Positions 8,515-17,434 of a stretch of DNA of 64,000 nucleotides are shown here, piece by piece (position 1 is the first letter of the stretch; the number at the start of each line of letters is the position of its first letter). The position numbers and the translations under genes are program-made. Source of the DNA: Villigracilis sp024434165 (GTDB lineage: Bacteria; Chloroflexota; Anaerolineae; Anaerolineales; Villigracilaceae); assembly GCA_030263665.1 (NCBI GenBank), contig SZPK01000003.1:159747-223746 (forward strand), read 5' to 3'. Below the pieces are notes generated by a model, which did no database searches, was not told the DNA's origin, and saw nothing but the letters and a program-made list of their open reading frames with translations.

Positions 8515-9066
8515 TTATGATGACGGAAGTTTGCGAACGTTCTCGATGGCGGTTTCGATCCATGCCAGTTCGGATTTGTAATACGCCGCGCCGTAATCGG
8601 CGGTCATTTGCCAGAGACGGCGCATGCGCTCGCTTCCCCCGGCGGCGGCATTCTCCTCCGGGGAAGGGGTTTCGGCATGGAAGGCTTCGAGTGAAGCGCC
8701 GATCTGGTTGGCGCGATCCTGCAATAACGCGACGATCTCGTCATTGGAACTGGCGTGCGAGAAAAAGATTTGAATCAACCAGGCTTCGCGCGTTGCGGCA
8801 AGCGGAAGAGGCGTGACCACCCAGCGGCGCAGTTCGGCGCGCCCCGCCTGGGTGATGTGATACTCCCTGCGGTTGGGTTTGCCTTCCTGTGGAATGATTT
8901 TCGATTCGACCATCCCGTCCTTTTCGAGCGTCTCCAGCGCTTTATAAATGTGGCTTTGCGTGGCTGACCAAAAATGCGCCACGGACTGGTCGAAGTATTT
9001 TTTCAAGTCATAGCCGGTCATGGGCTGGTAATCGAGAAAACCGAGGATGGCGTGGGGGAGAGACAT
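8515..9066 (-). CDS. PadR family transcriptional regulator
   Basis: A 183-residue winged-helix repressor. The N-terminal PadR domain (residues 1-85) shows LPHAILGFLDYQPMTGYDLK, ATQSHIYKALETLEKDGMVE and the beta-wing NRREYHITQAGRAELRRW; the C-terminal part is the Vir_act_alpha_C-type dimerisation helix bundle. PadR proteins typically repress their own operon and are released by a ligand. Here the operon contains CPBP membrane proteases. An AAAGGA site lies upstream of the ATG. The AT-rich promoter just upstream holds several inverted repeats suited to be its operator. Confidence 0.92.
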   Translation of the reverse strand: MSLPHAILGFLDYQPMTGYDLKKYFDQSVAHFWSATQSHIYKALETLEKDGMVESKIIPQEGKPNRREYHITQAGRAELRRWVVTPLPLAATREAWLIQIFFSHASSNDEIVALLQDRANQIGASLEAFHAETPSPEENAAAGGSERMRRLWQMTADYGAAYYKSELAWIETAIENVRKLPSS

Positions 9067-9077
9067 TTTATTCCTTT

Positions 9078-9127
9078 CAAGATATATATCTAAATAGGTA
9101 TATTACTAGATAGTTCTATATATGTCA
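9078..9127 (-). promoter_or_regulatory. AT-rich promoter/operator of the padR operon
   Basis: About 50 bp of very AT-rich DNA between padR and glpD. It holds GATATATATC (9081-9090, a perfect palindrome) and ATCTA..TAGAT arms (9088-9092 and 9107-9111). The rest of the region is GC-rich, so this block stands out as the likely PadR binding site and promoter. The exact operator is inference. Confidence 0.5.
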
Positions 9128-9202
9128 AGAGCGTAAAATCCAAAAACAAAAACGCAAAAATCGGCGTAAAATAAACACGCAGCCTCACGAAAAGGATAGT
9201 GG

Positions 9203-10897
9203 ATGAATCGCAGCGAGATAATCAATTCAATAAAGAACAACCCTGAAGTTTCCGTCCTGATCGTCGGTGCGGGGATTAACGGCATTGGCACATTCCGCGA
9301 TTTGGCGCTCAACGGCGTGGACGTTTTGATGATAGACCGCGGCGATTTCTGCTCCGGCGCAAGCGCGGCGTCTTCGCACATGGCGCACGGTGGGATTCGC
9401 TACCTCGAAAACGGCGAGTTCCGTCTGGTGCGCGAAGCGGTGGGGGAGCGCAACCGCATGATTCAAAACGCGCCGCACCTCGTCAAACCCCTGCCAACCG
9501 CCATTCCCATCTTCAAGGTTTTTTCGGGCATCTTCAATGCGCCGCTCAAGTTTTTGGGCTGGCTGGATAAACCCTCGGAACGCGGCTCGCTCATCATCAA
9601 ACTCGGCTTGATGATGTACGACGCGTACACCGGCGGTCAGCGTACCGTGCCGCATCACAAGTTCCACTCCCGCACCGAATCGCTGAAACGCTGGAAGCGT
9701 CTGCATCCCGATATTGTCAACACGGCGGTTTATTACGACGGCTTGATCTCGAACCCCGAACGGCTCGCGCTCGAAATCCTGCTGGATGCCGAAGCGGAGA
9801 ACCCCCACGCGCGCGCGCTGAATTACTTCAGCCTTGTGGGCGGTGAAAAGGACAAGGTCTTCCTGCGCGATGAAATGACCGACGAGACCTGCGAAGTGCG
9901 CCCGAAACTGGTCATCAACGCCGCCGGTCCGTGGATTGACTTTGCCAACCACAGCCTGGGCGTTTCCACCCGGTACATCGGCGGCACCAAAGGCTCGCAT
10001 CTCGTGCTGAACCATCCCGAACTGAGGGAGGCAATTGGCGACCACGAGTTTTTCTTTGAGAACAAAGACGGGCGCATCGTGCTCCTCTTTCCCCTGCAAG
10101 ACCGGGTGCTGGTCGGCACATCCGATATCAAGATTGACCACCCGGACGAAGCGCGCTGCACCGAAGAGGAAGTGGATTACTTCATCGGAATGATCGCGCG
10201 CGTCTTCCCGACCATCCAGGTGACGCGCGAACATATCGTGTTTCGGTTTACAGGAGTCCGCCCGCTGGCGGCGAATAGCGGCGGGAAGACCACAGGTCAA
10301 TTCAGCCGCGACCATCACATCGAAGTGCTGAGCGGCGATTGGACGAGTCTGCAATTCCCGGTCTATTCATTGGTGGGCGGCAAGTGGACGTCCTTCCGCG
10401 CGTTTGCCGAGCAGGTCACGGATAAATCGCTGGCGCACCTGGGGTTGAAGCGCCAGAAGCACACCCGCGACCTGCCCATCGGCGGCGGGCGGGGGTATCC
10501 GCGCAGCGAAGAGGAACGCGCAAAGTACATCACCGGTCTCGCCGCATGGACGGGGTTGTCGAAGGAACGGCTCGATATCCTGTGCGCGCGCTACGGGACC
10601 CGCATCGAAACCATCGCCGAATTTTTGAAGCGCGGCGCGGATGCGCCGTTGAAATTCCTGCCGGAATACTCGCGGCGCGAAATCATCTTCCTTGCCCAGT
10701 ACGAGAAGGCGCAGCATCTCGACGACATCCTCCTGCGCCGCACCATGATCGCCATGCTCGGCAGGTTGACCCGGGATGCCTTGATCGAAATCGCCGAAAT
10801 TGTGGAGGAGGCGCTCGGCTGGAGCGGGGAGCGGAAAAATGCCGAGGTGGAGCGCACGCTCCGATTGCTGGCAGACAGGCATGAGGTCCGCTTGTGA
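9203..10897 (+). CDS. glpD: glycerol-3-phosphate dehydrogenase, FAD-dependent
   Basis: A 564-residue membrane-associated flavoenzyme oxidising glycerol-3-phosphate to dihydroxyacetone phosphate and passing electrons to the quinone pool. The FAD-binding dinucleotide fold starts VLIVGAGINGIGTFRDLAL and is followed by the GlpD signature IRYLENGEFRLVREAVGERN. The substrate-binding domain contains GTSDIKIDHPD and FTGVRPLA, and a C-terminal helical DAO_C domain covers about 400-520. It completes the pathway begun by glpK. It is divergent from padR across the AT-rich block. Confidence 0.96.
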   Translation: MNRSEIINSIKNNPEVSVLIVGAGINGIGTFRDLALNGVDVLMIDRGDFCSGASAASSHMAHGGIRYLENGEFRLVREAVGERNRMIQNAPHLVKPLPTAIPIFKVFSGIFNAPLKFLGWLDKPSERGSLIIKLGLMMYDAYTGGQRTVPHHKFHSRTESLKRWKRLHPDIVNTAVYYDGLISNPERLALEILLDAEAENPHARALNYFSLVGGEKDKVFLRDEMTDETCEVRPKLVINAAGPWIDFANHSLGVSTRYIGGTKGSHLVLNHPELREAIGDHEFFFENKDGRIVLLFPLQDRVLVGTSDIKIDHPDEARCTEEEVDYFIGMIARVFPTIQVTREHIVFRFTGVRPLAANSGGKTTGQFSRDHHIEVLSGDWTSLQFPVYSLVGGKWTSFRAFAEQVTDKSLAHLGLKRQKHTRDLPIGGGRGYPRSEEERAKYITGLAAWTGLSKERLDILCARYGTRIETIAEFLKRGADAPLKFLPEYSRREIIFLAQYEKAQHLDDILLRRTMIAMLGRLTRDALIEIAEIVEEALGWSGERKNAEVERTLRLLADRHEVRL

Positions 10898-10940
10898 GGC
10901 GTAAAACGCCGGCATTTGGCGCATGGTAAAATCCTCCCCG

Positions 10941-11903
10941 ATGCCTTCCAGGAAAAAATCCAAACTCAAGATAGACCTCGTCATCCCGGTTTATAACGAA
11001 GCGGAAGCGATTGGACAAACGTATGCAGACCTCCGCCGGGTGGTGGATGCTCTGCCGTACGATTTTCATTTTATCTATGTGGACGACGGCTCGAACGACG
11101 GGACGGCGGATACGCTTCGAGAAATCCTGGCGAACGACCGCAGAGTGACCCTGCTCCAACTCAGCCGCAACTTTGGGCATCAGGCGGCGCTGACAGCCGG
11201 CATGGATGCGTCGCAGGGTGATGTGATGATCTCGCTGGATGGCGACGGTCAACACCCGCCGGAGATGCTCCCGAAAATGATTGACCTCGTCCGGCAGGGC
11301 TACGACGTGGTGCAAGCCCAGCGCATCGAAGACGACCGCGCGATGTCGTTCAAGAAACTCACCTCGAATTTTTTCTACTGGCTCATCAACAAGATCAGCG
11401 GCACGCAGGTGCTGCAGGGCGCGGCGGATTTTCGCGCGCTCTCGCGCACCGCGCTGGACGGCGTGCGTTCGATGCAGGAGTACCACCGCTTTCTGCGCGG
11501 TATGATCTCATGGATGGGATATAACAGCGTCATCCTGCCATATCACGAACCGGCCCGCATTGCGGGGAAGTCGAAGTATTCGCTGGGCAAGATGGTGCGG
11601 CTGGCTTCCGACGCCATTTTTTCGTTTTCACTTGCCCCGTTATACATCGGCTTGAGCGCGGGCTTCCTCTTTTTCATCCTTGCCGGCGCGCAGTTGATCT
11701 ACGTCCTCTCGCTCTGGCTGACGGGCAATACCCAGCGCGTGGAGCCGGGTTGGAGTTCGCTGATGGGCGTCCTGCTGATTGCCAGCGGCATCATTATGAT
11801 TTTGCTCGGTTTTATCGGCGTGTATGTCGGTTATATCTTCCAGGAAGTGAAACGCCGTCCAATTTATCTTATAAAGGGGAAACTTTCGCACGATGGAGAA
11901 TAG
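10941..11903 (+). CDS. family 2 glycosyltransferase, polyprenol-phosphate sugar transferase type
   Basis: A 320-residue GT2 enzyme of the DPM1/GtrB class. The GT-A domain shows LVIPVYNEAEAIGQTY, YVDDGSNDGTADTL, QLSRNFGHQAALTAGMD and SLDGDGQHPPEM (DXD-like), and the acceptor-binding region MISWMGYNSVILPYHEPAR. Two C-terminal transmembrane helices (about 230-250 and 265-290) anchor it. It should transfer a sugar from a nucleotide to a lipid phosphate for envelope glycosylation. The start at 10941 is preferred because TAAAAT sits 8 nt upstream; ATG 10923 would remove that promoter. It overlaps the next gene by 11 nt. Confidence 0.92.
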   Translation: MPSRKKSKLKIDLVIPVYNEAEAIGQTYADLRRVVDALPYDFHFIYVDDGSNDGTADTLREILANDRRVTLLQLSRNFGHQAALTAGMDASQGDVMISLDGDGQHPPEMLPKMIDLVRQGYDVVQAQRIEDDRAMSFKKLTSNFFYWLINKISGTQVLQGAADFRALSRTALDGVRSMQEYHRFLRGMISWMGYNSVILPYHEPARIAGKSKYSLGKMVRLASDAIFSFSLAPLYIGLSAGFLFFILAGAQLIYVLSLWLTGNTQRVEPGWSSLMGVLLIASGIIMILLGFIGVYVGYIFQEVKRRPIYLIKGKLSHDGE

Positions 11904-12540
11904 ACCCAAACTGTTTTTTATCACCCTGCTTCGTCATGGCGAGTCGGTGGGGAACGCCGAATCGCGCTGGCAGGGGCAGGCGGATTTTCCGCTGACCGAT
12001 AAGGGGCGCGAACAGGCGCGCGCCCTCGCGGCGCGTTGGAAGCGCGAGAAAATGCAGTTCGACCATGTGATTTCCAGTCCGCTTTCTCGCGCGCGGGAGA
12101 CGGCGGAGATCATCGCCTCTGAACTGAACCTGAAAGTGGAGCACGAACCCCTCTGGCTGGAACGCGACAATGGCGAGTTTTCCGGCTTGACCGCGCAGGA
12201 AGTGCGCCAGAATTTCACCCACCCGGAGTTTTACACACCCTACGACCCCGTCGGCTCGGACGGCGAAGGCGATTGGGAGTTGTTCCTGCGCGCGGGGCAG
12301 GCATTGCACAACCTGTTGAAGCGCGAACCGGCGCGTTACCTCATCGTCTCGCATGGCGGTCTGCTGAACCAGGTGATGCACGCCGTGGTAGGAATCGCGC
12401 CGCAGGCGAACAACGCTGGCGCGCGTTTCCGCTTCAATAATACGGCGTTCGCCCAACTGGTCTATTATCCGCACCAGCACCGCTGGGCAATTGACTCGCT
12501 CAACGACCACGCCCATTGGCGGGACGAGGAAGCGGAATGA
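11893..12540 (+). CDS. histidine phosphatase family protein (phosphoglycerate mutase-like)
   Basis: A 215-residue protein with the branch-1 histidine phosphatase signature LLRHGESVGNAE (catalytic His), the second His in VSHGGLLNQV and the conserved SPLSRARETAEI segment. Members are cofactor-dependent mutases or phosphatases acting on sugars, cobalamin precursors or nucleotides; the substrate cannot be named here. The start overlaps the upstream glycosyltransferase by 11 nt, which implies coupled translation. Confidence 0.88.
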   Translation: MENRPKLFFITLLRHGESVGNAESRWQGQADFPLTDKGREQARALAARWKREKMQFDHVISSPLSRARETAEIIASELNLKVEHEPLWLERDNGEFSGLTAQEVRQNFTHPEFYTPYDPVGSDGEGDWELFLRAGQALHNLLKREPARYLIVSHGGLLNQVMHAVVGIAPQANNAGARFRFNNTAFAQLVYYPHQHRWAIDSLNDHAHWRDEEAE

Positions 12541-12553
12541 TGGGTGTTATCGC

Positions 12554-12588
12554 AAATCATCAATCATCAAATCCCAAATTGTAAATCG
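12554..12588. repeat. heptamer array, unit near CAAATCN
   Basis: Five successive 7-nt units resembling CAAATCN (for example CAATCAT, CAAATCC, CAAATTG, TAAATCG) fill the gap up to the start codon at 12590. One of several arrays in the window that share the 7-nt period but not the unit sequence. Confidence 0.6.
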
Positions 12589-12589
12589 T

Positions 12590-13669
12590 ATGAGTCTTCT
12601 TCCGTCTCAATCTCCTGAACTGAAATTCCTCGTCTTCGGCGCGGGCGCCATCGGGACGTACATCGGCGGGTCGCTGGCGCTTGCCGGTCACCAGGTGGCA
12701 TTTGTGGAACAGCCGAAAATGGTAACGGAACTGCTCGCCAAAGGCTTGCGCCTCGATCTGACGATGGATCAAAAAAGAAGGACGAAAGACGCCTTTCTGG
12801 TCGAGCCGCGTTCGTTCGTCATCGAGCCATCGCTGGAGGAGGCGCTCAATTTTGGTCCGTTTGATGCTGCGATCTTTGCCCTGAAGTCCTTCGATACTGA
12901 ACCCGCCATGCAGGGCTTGAAGCCCTTCGCGGGAAAACTTCCCCCTATTTTGTGCCTTTCCAACGGCGTGGAAAACGAAGCCATCATTGCGGAAACCCTC
13001 GGCGCAGACAAGGTCATCTATGGCACCGTCACTTCCGCCATTGGCAGGCGCGGACCCGGCGACATCGTCCTCGAAAAACTGCGCGGCGTGGGCATTGCGG
13101 AGGGGCATCCGCTTTCGGAGAAACTGACGGCGGTCTTTGACAACGCCTTTCTTAACTGCCGCCTGTACCCGGACGCCTTGAGCATGAAATGGTCGAAGAT
13201 GCTCACCAACCTGATCGCCAACCCCACCTCGGCAATCCTGGATATGACCGCGGCGCAGGTCTTTGCAAACAAGGATTTGTATCGGATTGAAATCGAAATG
13301 CTGAGGGAATGTCTCGCCGTGATGAGGGCGATGAACCTCGAAGTGGTGGACCTGCCCGGCACGCCCGTGCGGGCGCTGGCATTCGCCGCGAAACTTCCCC
13401 CCTGGCTTTCCAGACCCATCCTCTCCCGCGCGGCGGGCGGCGGGCGCGGCGGCAAGATGCCGTCCTTTCATATTGACCTGCATTCCGGGCGCGGCAAAAG
13501 CGAAGTGGAATACCTGCACGGGGCGGTCGTCCGCGAAGGCGCAGCGCGCGGCATTCCCACACCCGTCAACAAAGTATTGACCGAGACCCTGCTGGCGTTG
13601 ACCCACAGGGAAATCCCGCTGGAAGAGTTTGCGGGAAAGCCTGAAAAGTTATTGGCGAAATTAAAATAA
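12590..13669 (+). CDS. ketopantoate reductase-like dehydrogenase (ApbA/PanE family)
   Basis: A 359-residue NADP-dependent reductase. The N-terminal Rossmann fold begins FLVFGAGAIGTYIGGSLALAG, and the C-terminal ApbA_C helical domain carries KWSKMLTNLIANPTSAIL, where the Lys and Asn match the catalytic residues of 2-dehydropantoate 2-reductase. It may make pantoate for coenzyme A, but the protein is longer than PanE (about 300) and no pantothenate genes are near, so a related substrate is possible. The ATG at 12590 is set by homology; the frame upstream is inside the heptamer array. Confidence 0.85.
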   Translation: MSLLPSQSPELKFLVFGAGAIGTYIGGSLALAGHQVAFVEQPKMVTELLAKGLRLDLTMDQKRRTKDAFLVEPRSFVIEPSLEEALNFGPFDAAIFALKSFDTEPAMQGLKPFAGKLPPILCLSNGVENEAIIAETLGADKVIYGTVTSAIGRRGPGDIVLEKLRGVGIAEGHPLSEKLTAVFDNAFLNCRLYPDALSMKWSKMLTNLIANPTSAILDMTAAQVFANKDLYRIEIEMLRECLAVMRAMNLEVVDLPGTPVRALAFAAKLPPWLSRPILSRAAGGGRGGKMPSFHIDLHSGRGKSEVEYLHGAVVREGAARGIPTPVNKVLTETLLALTHREIPLEEFAGKPEKLLAKLK

Positions 13670-13680
13670 TCACCGACCAT

Positions 13681-13743
13681 TGACGGCAGACGGCAGACCG
13701 TCAAGCACCATCCACGGTCCATCGTCCATTGTCCATCTTCTTT
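13681..13743. repeat. heptamer array, unit near NGTCCAT
   Basis: Nine 7-nt units run without a break up to the ATG at 13744. The clearest are AGACGGC and then GGTCCAT, CGTCCAT, TGTCCAT. It occupies nearly the whole gap between the ketopantoate reductase-like gene and the kinase gene. Confidence 0.65.
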
Positions 13744-15438
13744 ATGTCCATTCAAATCACCCAACCCAGTTCAACCGTTCAAATCCACCTGCCCAACGGC
13801 AAGACTCTTACCGGTCCGCGCGGGACGAAAGTGGGGGAGTTCCTGACGCAGGTGCAGGAGGATTTTCCCGCGCCGGTGGTTGCGGCGGTCATCAACAACG
13901 AAATCCGCGAACTGACCTATCCGATCAACATCGAGTCGAACTGCTCGCCCATCACCATGAATACCGCCGACGGCGCGCGCATCTACCGCCGCTCGCTCGT
14001 TTTTCTGTTGGAGATGGTCTTTGCCCAGATGTTCCCGCAGGGACGTTTGAACATTGACCATTCGGTCTCATCGGGCGGCTTCTATTGCGAAGTGAAGGAA
14101 CGCGACCCGCTCACGAACGATGAAATCCGCGCGCTCGAAAACCGCATGAAGGAAATCATCGCGGAAGACCATCCCTTTGAACGCCGCGAAATCCCCATTC
14201 AGGAAGCGGTGGATTATTTTTCCAAACGCGAGTATGAAGATAAACTGCGCCTGTTCAAGCACCGCCGCAAGGAATACCTCACGGTCTACAACTTCAACGG
14301 GCAAATGGACTACATGCACGGCTACATGGTCCCATCCACCGGCTACTTGAAATGGTTCAGCCTGAAGGACGTCAACAGCGGATTCATATTGCAGTTCCCG
14401 CGCCGCCATGCGCCCACCCAACTCGAACCGCTCGGCGAATATCCCAAACTGCTGAAGACGTTCCGCCAATATGGCGACTGGCTCGAGACCCTGCACATTG
14501 ACAGCGTGGGCGCGCTCAACGACGCCATCGAATTGGGGCGCGCCGATGAACTCGTGCTCGTTTCCGAAGCGCTGCATGAGCAGAACGTCTCCGATATTGC
14601 CCAGCAAATCGCCGAACGAAAAGCGCGCATCATTTTGATTGCGGGTCCTTCATCGTCCGGTAAAACCACAACCTCGCGGCGCCTCGCCATTCAATTGCTG
14701 GCGCGCGGCATCTCGCCCTATCCGCTCGAACTCGACCATTATTTCGTGGACCGCGACGCAACCCCGCTCGACGAGCACGGCAACCACGATTTCGAAGCCC
14801 TCGAAACCCTGAACCTTGCGCGCCTTGCGGAAGACATCGAGAAACTCCTCAGGGGAGAAAAAGTTCAATTGCCGCGATTCAACTTCAAGTTGGGGCGAAG
14901 CGAGGAAGGGGAAACGATTCAACTCAAAGACGGGCAGCCGCTCATCCTCGAAGGCATCCATGGGATGAACCCCCGCCTCATCCCGGACCGTTGGGCTGAT
15001 TCTGCTTTCAGGCTGTATGTCTCCGCCCTGACCCAGCTCAACCTCGACCGGCATAATCGCGTCTCGACCACCGACACGCGGCTCATCCGGCGCATTGTGC
15101 GCGATGCGCGCGAGCGGGGCTATTCCGCGCAGGCGACCATCTCGCGCTGGGAGTCGGTGCGGCGCGGCGAAAAGCGGCACATCTTCCCATACCAGGAAAA
15201 CGCCGATGTGATGTTCAATTCCGCGCTGGTGTATGAACTGGCGGCGTTGAAGCCGTTCGCCGAACCGCTTTTACGGCAGGTTCCATACAACGTGCCGGAA
15301 TACATCGAAGCGCGCAGACTGCTGGCATTCCTCGATTGGTTCCTGCCGCTGGAGGCAAGTCTCGTGCCCGGTAATTCGATTGCCCGCGAGTTTTTGGGCG
15401 GTTCGAGTTTGCAGGATTTCAAGATCTGGAGAGGGTGA
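13744..15438 (+). CDS. TGS-domain nucleoside (uridine-type) kinase
   Basis: A 564-residue fusion. The N-terminal 65 residues are a TGS domain as in threonyl-tRNA synthetase (LPNGKTLTGPRGTKVGEFL). Residues about 70-260 resemble the ThrRS second additional domain, and the C-terminal part is a P-loop uridine kinase/phosphoribulokinase domain with ILIAGPSSSGKTTTSRRLA (Walker A, about residue 300), LDHYFVDRDATP and EGIHGMN. The architecture is known in Thermotogae, Firmicutes and Chloroflexota, where the kinase salvages nucleosides; the TGS part may be regulatory. The start at 13744 directly follows the heptamer array. Confidence 0.9.
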   Translation: MSIQITQPSSTVQIHLPNGKTLTGPRGTKVGEFLTQVQEDFPAPVVAAVINNEIRELTYPINIESNCSPITMNTADGARIYRRSLVFLLEMVFAQMFPQGRLNIDHSVSSGGFYCEVKERDPLTNDEIRALENRMKEIIAEDHPFERREIPIQEAVDYFSKREYEDKLRLFKHRRKEYLTVYNFNGQMDYMHGYMVPSTGYLKWFSLKDVNSGFILQFPRRHAPTQLEPLGEYPKLLKTFRQYGDWLETLHIDSVGALNDAIELGRADELVLVSEALHEQNVSDIAQQIAERKARIILIAGPSSSGKTTTSRRLAIQLLARGISPYPLELDHYFVDRDATPLDEHGNHDFEALETLNLARLAEDIEKLLRGEKVQLPRFNFKLGRSEEGETIQLKDGQPLILEGIHGMNPRLIPDRWADSAFRLYVSALTQLNLDRHNRVSTTDTRLIRRIVRDARERGYSAQATISRWESVRRGEKRHIFPYQENADVMFNSALVYELAALKPFAEPLLRQVPYNVPEYIEARRLLAFLDWFLPLEASLVPGNSIAREFLGGSSLQDFKIWRG

Positions 15439-15443
15439 TACGC

Positions 15444-15504
15444 CATGGACCGTAAAGGATGGATCGCAAACCTCTTCCATCGTCCGTTGTCAATCGCCCA
15501 TCGT
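15444..15504. repeat. heptamer array between convergent genes, unit near CCATCGT
   Basis: Seven-nucleotide periodicity (CATGGAC, CGTAAAG, GATGGAT, then CCATCGT, CCGTTGT, CAATCGC, CCATCGT) fills the short gap between the kinase and the convergent aldo/keto reductase. Related in sequence to the arrays at 13681 and 23370. Confidence 0.55.
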
Positions 15505-16496
15505 CAGCCCCCCAAAATATTCTCGATCTCTTGCAGTTCGCCTGGTGAAAATTCCCGCTTGTTCAACATCCCCACCGCATCCTCGATCTGACCGACCTTG
15601 CTCGCGCCGATCAGCACGGAGGTCATCCCTTCGTGGCGCAGGACCCAAGCCAGCGACATTTGGGCGAGGGTTTGTCCGCGCTGCCGGGCGAGGATATTCA
15701 GCCTTTTCACTTTGGCAATTTTATCGTCGGTGATGTGGTCGGGTTTGAGGAATCCATGCGGTTTGGATGCGCGCGATCCTTCGGGGATGCCGTCGAGATA
15801 TTTATCGGTCAGCAAGCCCTGGGCAAGCGGGGAAAAGGAGATACAGCCGATGCCCTCCTCTTTCAGCGTTTGCAGCAGACCATCCTCCACCCAGCGGTTG
15901 AACATGTTGTAAACCGGTTGATGAATGAGGCAGGGCGTGCCAAGCTGCCGTAGTACCCGTGCGGCTTCGCGGGTTTTGTCGGCGGAGTAGCTCGAAATGG
16001 CGGCGTAAAGCGCGCGCCCGCTGCGGACGATGAAATCCAGCGCCTGCATGGTCTCTTCGAGCGGGGTCTCCGGGTCGGGGCGGTGGTGGTAGAAGATGTC
16101 CACATAATCCAAGCCCATGCGCTTGAGGCTTTGGTCGAGGCTGGCGACGAGATATTTGCGCGAGCCCCAGTCTCCGTAGGGACCGTCCCACATGGTAAAG
16201 CCCGCTTTGGAGGAGATGATCAGTTCGTCGCGGTAATTTTTCAAGTCCTTTGCCAGAATCCGACCAAAGGTCTCTTCCGCCGAACCGGGCGGCGGACCGT
16301 AATTGTTGGCAAGATCGAAATGCGTGATGCCGAGGTCGAAGGCGCGCAGGACCATGGTGCGGCTGTTTTCGTATACGTCCACGCCGCCAAAGTTATGCCA
16401 CAAGCCGAGCGAGACGGCGGGCAGTTTCAGCCCGCTGCGCCCGGAGCGGCGGTATTGCATGAAGGTATAGCGCGATTCAGCGGGGAGATGGTTCAT
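15504..16496 (-). CDS. aldo/keto reductase, L-glyceraldehyde-3-phosphate reductase type
   Basis: A 330-residue NADPH-dependent aldo/keto reductase closely resembling E. coli YghZ and its relatives: MQYRRSGRSGLKLPAVSLGL, LANNYGPPPGSAEETFGRIL and YVDIFYHHRPDPETPLEETM. These enzymes reduce L-glyceraldehyde 3-phosphate and methylglyoxal-type aldehydes. The catalytic Asp, Tyr, Lys and His of the AKR tetrad appear to be present (D-NNYG, SSKAGF, YHHRP). The start at 16496 gives the extra N-terminal segment with RYTFMQY seen in YghZ; ATG 16460 is the alternative. Confidence 0.9.
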   Translation of the reverse strand: MNHLPAESRYTFMQYRRSGRSGLKLPAVSLGLWHNFGGVDVYENSRTMVLRAFDLGITHFDLANNYGPPPGSAEETFGRILAKDLKNYRDELIISSKAGFTMWDGPYGDWGSRKYLVASLDQSLKRMGLDYVDIFYHHRPDPETPLEETMQALDFIVRSGRALYAAISSYSADKTREAARVLRQLGTPCLIHQPVYNMFNRWVEDGLLQTLKEEGIGCISFSPLAQGLLTDKYLDGIPEGSRASKPHGFLKPDHITDDKIAKVKRLNILARQRGQTLAQMSLAWVLRHEGMTSVLIGASKVGQIEDAVGMLNKREFSPGELQEIENILGG

Positions 16497-16515
16497 GATT
16501 ATCCATTGGGTATTG

Positions 16516-17325
16516 TTACATAAGACCGGGTAATAATGCCATAAATACCCCAAACGCCCCACACGCGACATTGACCCAGTCGTTATCCAGCCACTTCCAG
16601 CCGCGGATGTGGGCGGTGGGTGTGCCGCAGGTGTGCAGGGGGTGTTTCTCGGTTTCCTTATCGTCGGTGGGGCAGTAGTACATGGCTTGTACCGTCGCGC
16701 CGAGGAAGGAGTCGAAGAGCGAACCGGCGAGACCGGCAAAGGTGATGAGGAGAAAAAGCGACCATTGATCAGTGACCGGTATATCCGTTGGGATGAACAG
16801 AACTGCGAGAAGCGCAATCAGCCCGGACCCGGCGAGGGAGGCGAGCGTCCCGTAGATGGAGATGCCACCCGAAGTCCCTTTTTCGACGCGTCTTCTCAGG
16901 TTCGTGATCAGACGCGGGGGATGTGGATTCAGCACGCCGAGTTCCGTCGCCCAGGTGTCGGCGTTGACGGCAGCCAGGGAGGCGGCGAATCCAATCCAGG
17001 TCCAGGGTTGATGCGGAAAGAAGAAATGCAGTGCGGCGAAGAGTGTGGCGAGTCCGCCGTTGGCGAAGACCTGTCCCGCATCGCGCTGGTGACCTTTTGA
17101 AAATTTTTCATCGAGACCCTGCTTGCGCTTTTTGAAGGCGCGGCTCAACGCAGACGATGTGATGAAGAACGTAAGCAAAAGGACCGCCCAGGGCAGACCG
17201 CCGATTCCGAAGATGATCGTGCCTGTGAATGCGGCGGCGGCGGCTCCGCTTTGATTCAAACTGCGGGCTTTGTAAGCGAGGAATGCGATGACGATTGCAA
17301 GAAGAAAACCGAGGGGGAACTGCAT
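16516..17325 (-). CDS. DUF92/TMEM19 family membrane protein (possible isoprenoid-phosphate kinase)
   Basis: A 269-residue integral membrane protein with six or seven hydrophobic helices and the DUF92 motifs SGAAAAAFTGTIIFGIGG, RDAGQVFANGG, NADTWATELGVL and SLFDSFLGATVQA. The plant member VTE6 phosphorylates phytyl phosphate, so an isoprenoid phosphate kinase role is possible. A carotenoid pair exists 30 kb away, but no link is shown. A heptamer array lies directly upstream of the start. Confidence 0.85.
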   Translation of the reverse strand: MQFPLGFLLAIVIAFLAYKARSLNQSGAAAAAFTGTIIFGIGGLPWAVLLLTFFITSSALSRAFKKRKQGLDEKFSKGHQRDAGQVFANGGLATLFAALHFFFPHQPWTWIGFAASLAAVNADTWATELGVLNPHPPRLITNLRRRVEKGTSGGISIYGTLASLAGSGLIALLAVLFIPTDIPVTDQWSLFLLITFAGLAGSLFDSFLGATVQAMYYCPTDDKETEKHPLHTCGTPTAHIRGWKWLDNDWVNVACGAFGVFMALLPGLM

Positions 17326-17330
17326 GGGGA

Positions 17331-17430
17331 GGTTGAAGGTTAAAGATTGAAGGTTGAAGGTTGAAGGTTATAAGGTTAAGGGTTGGGGTGAAGGTTTTCC
17401 AACTTTCAACCTGTTACCTGCAACCTGTAA
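17331..17430. repeat. long heptamer array (GGTTGAA)n then (CAACCTG)n
   Basis: About 100 bp of 7-nt units between two minus-strand genes. The left part is GGTTGAA, GGTTAAA, GATTGAA, GGTTGAA, GGTTGAA, GGTTATA; the right part switches to its rough complement, AACCTGT, TACCTGC, AACCTGT. The whole therefore folds as an inverted pair of arrays. It is the most regular array in the window. Confidence 0.75.
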
Positions 17431-17434
17431 CTTA

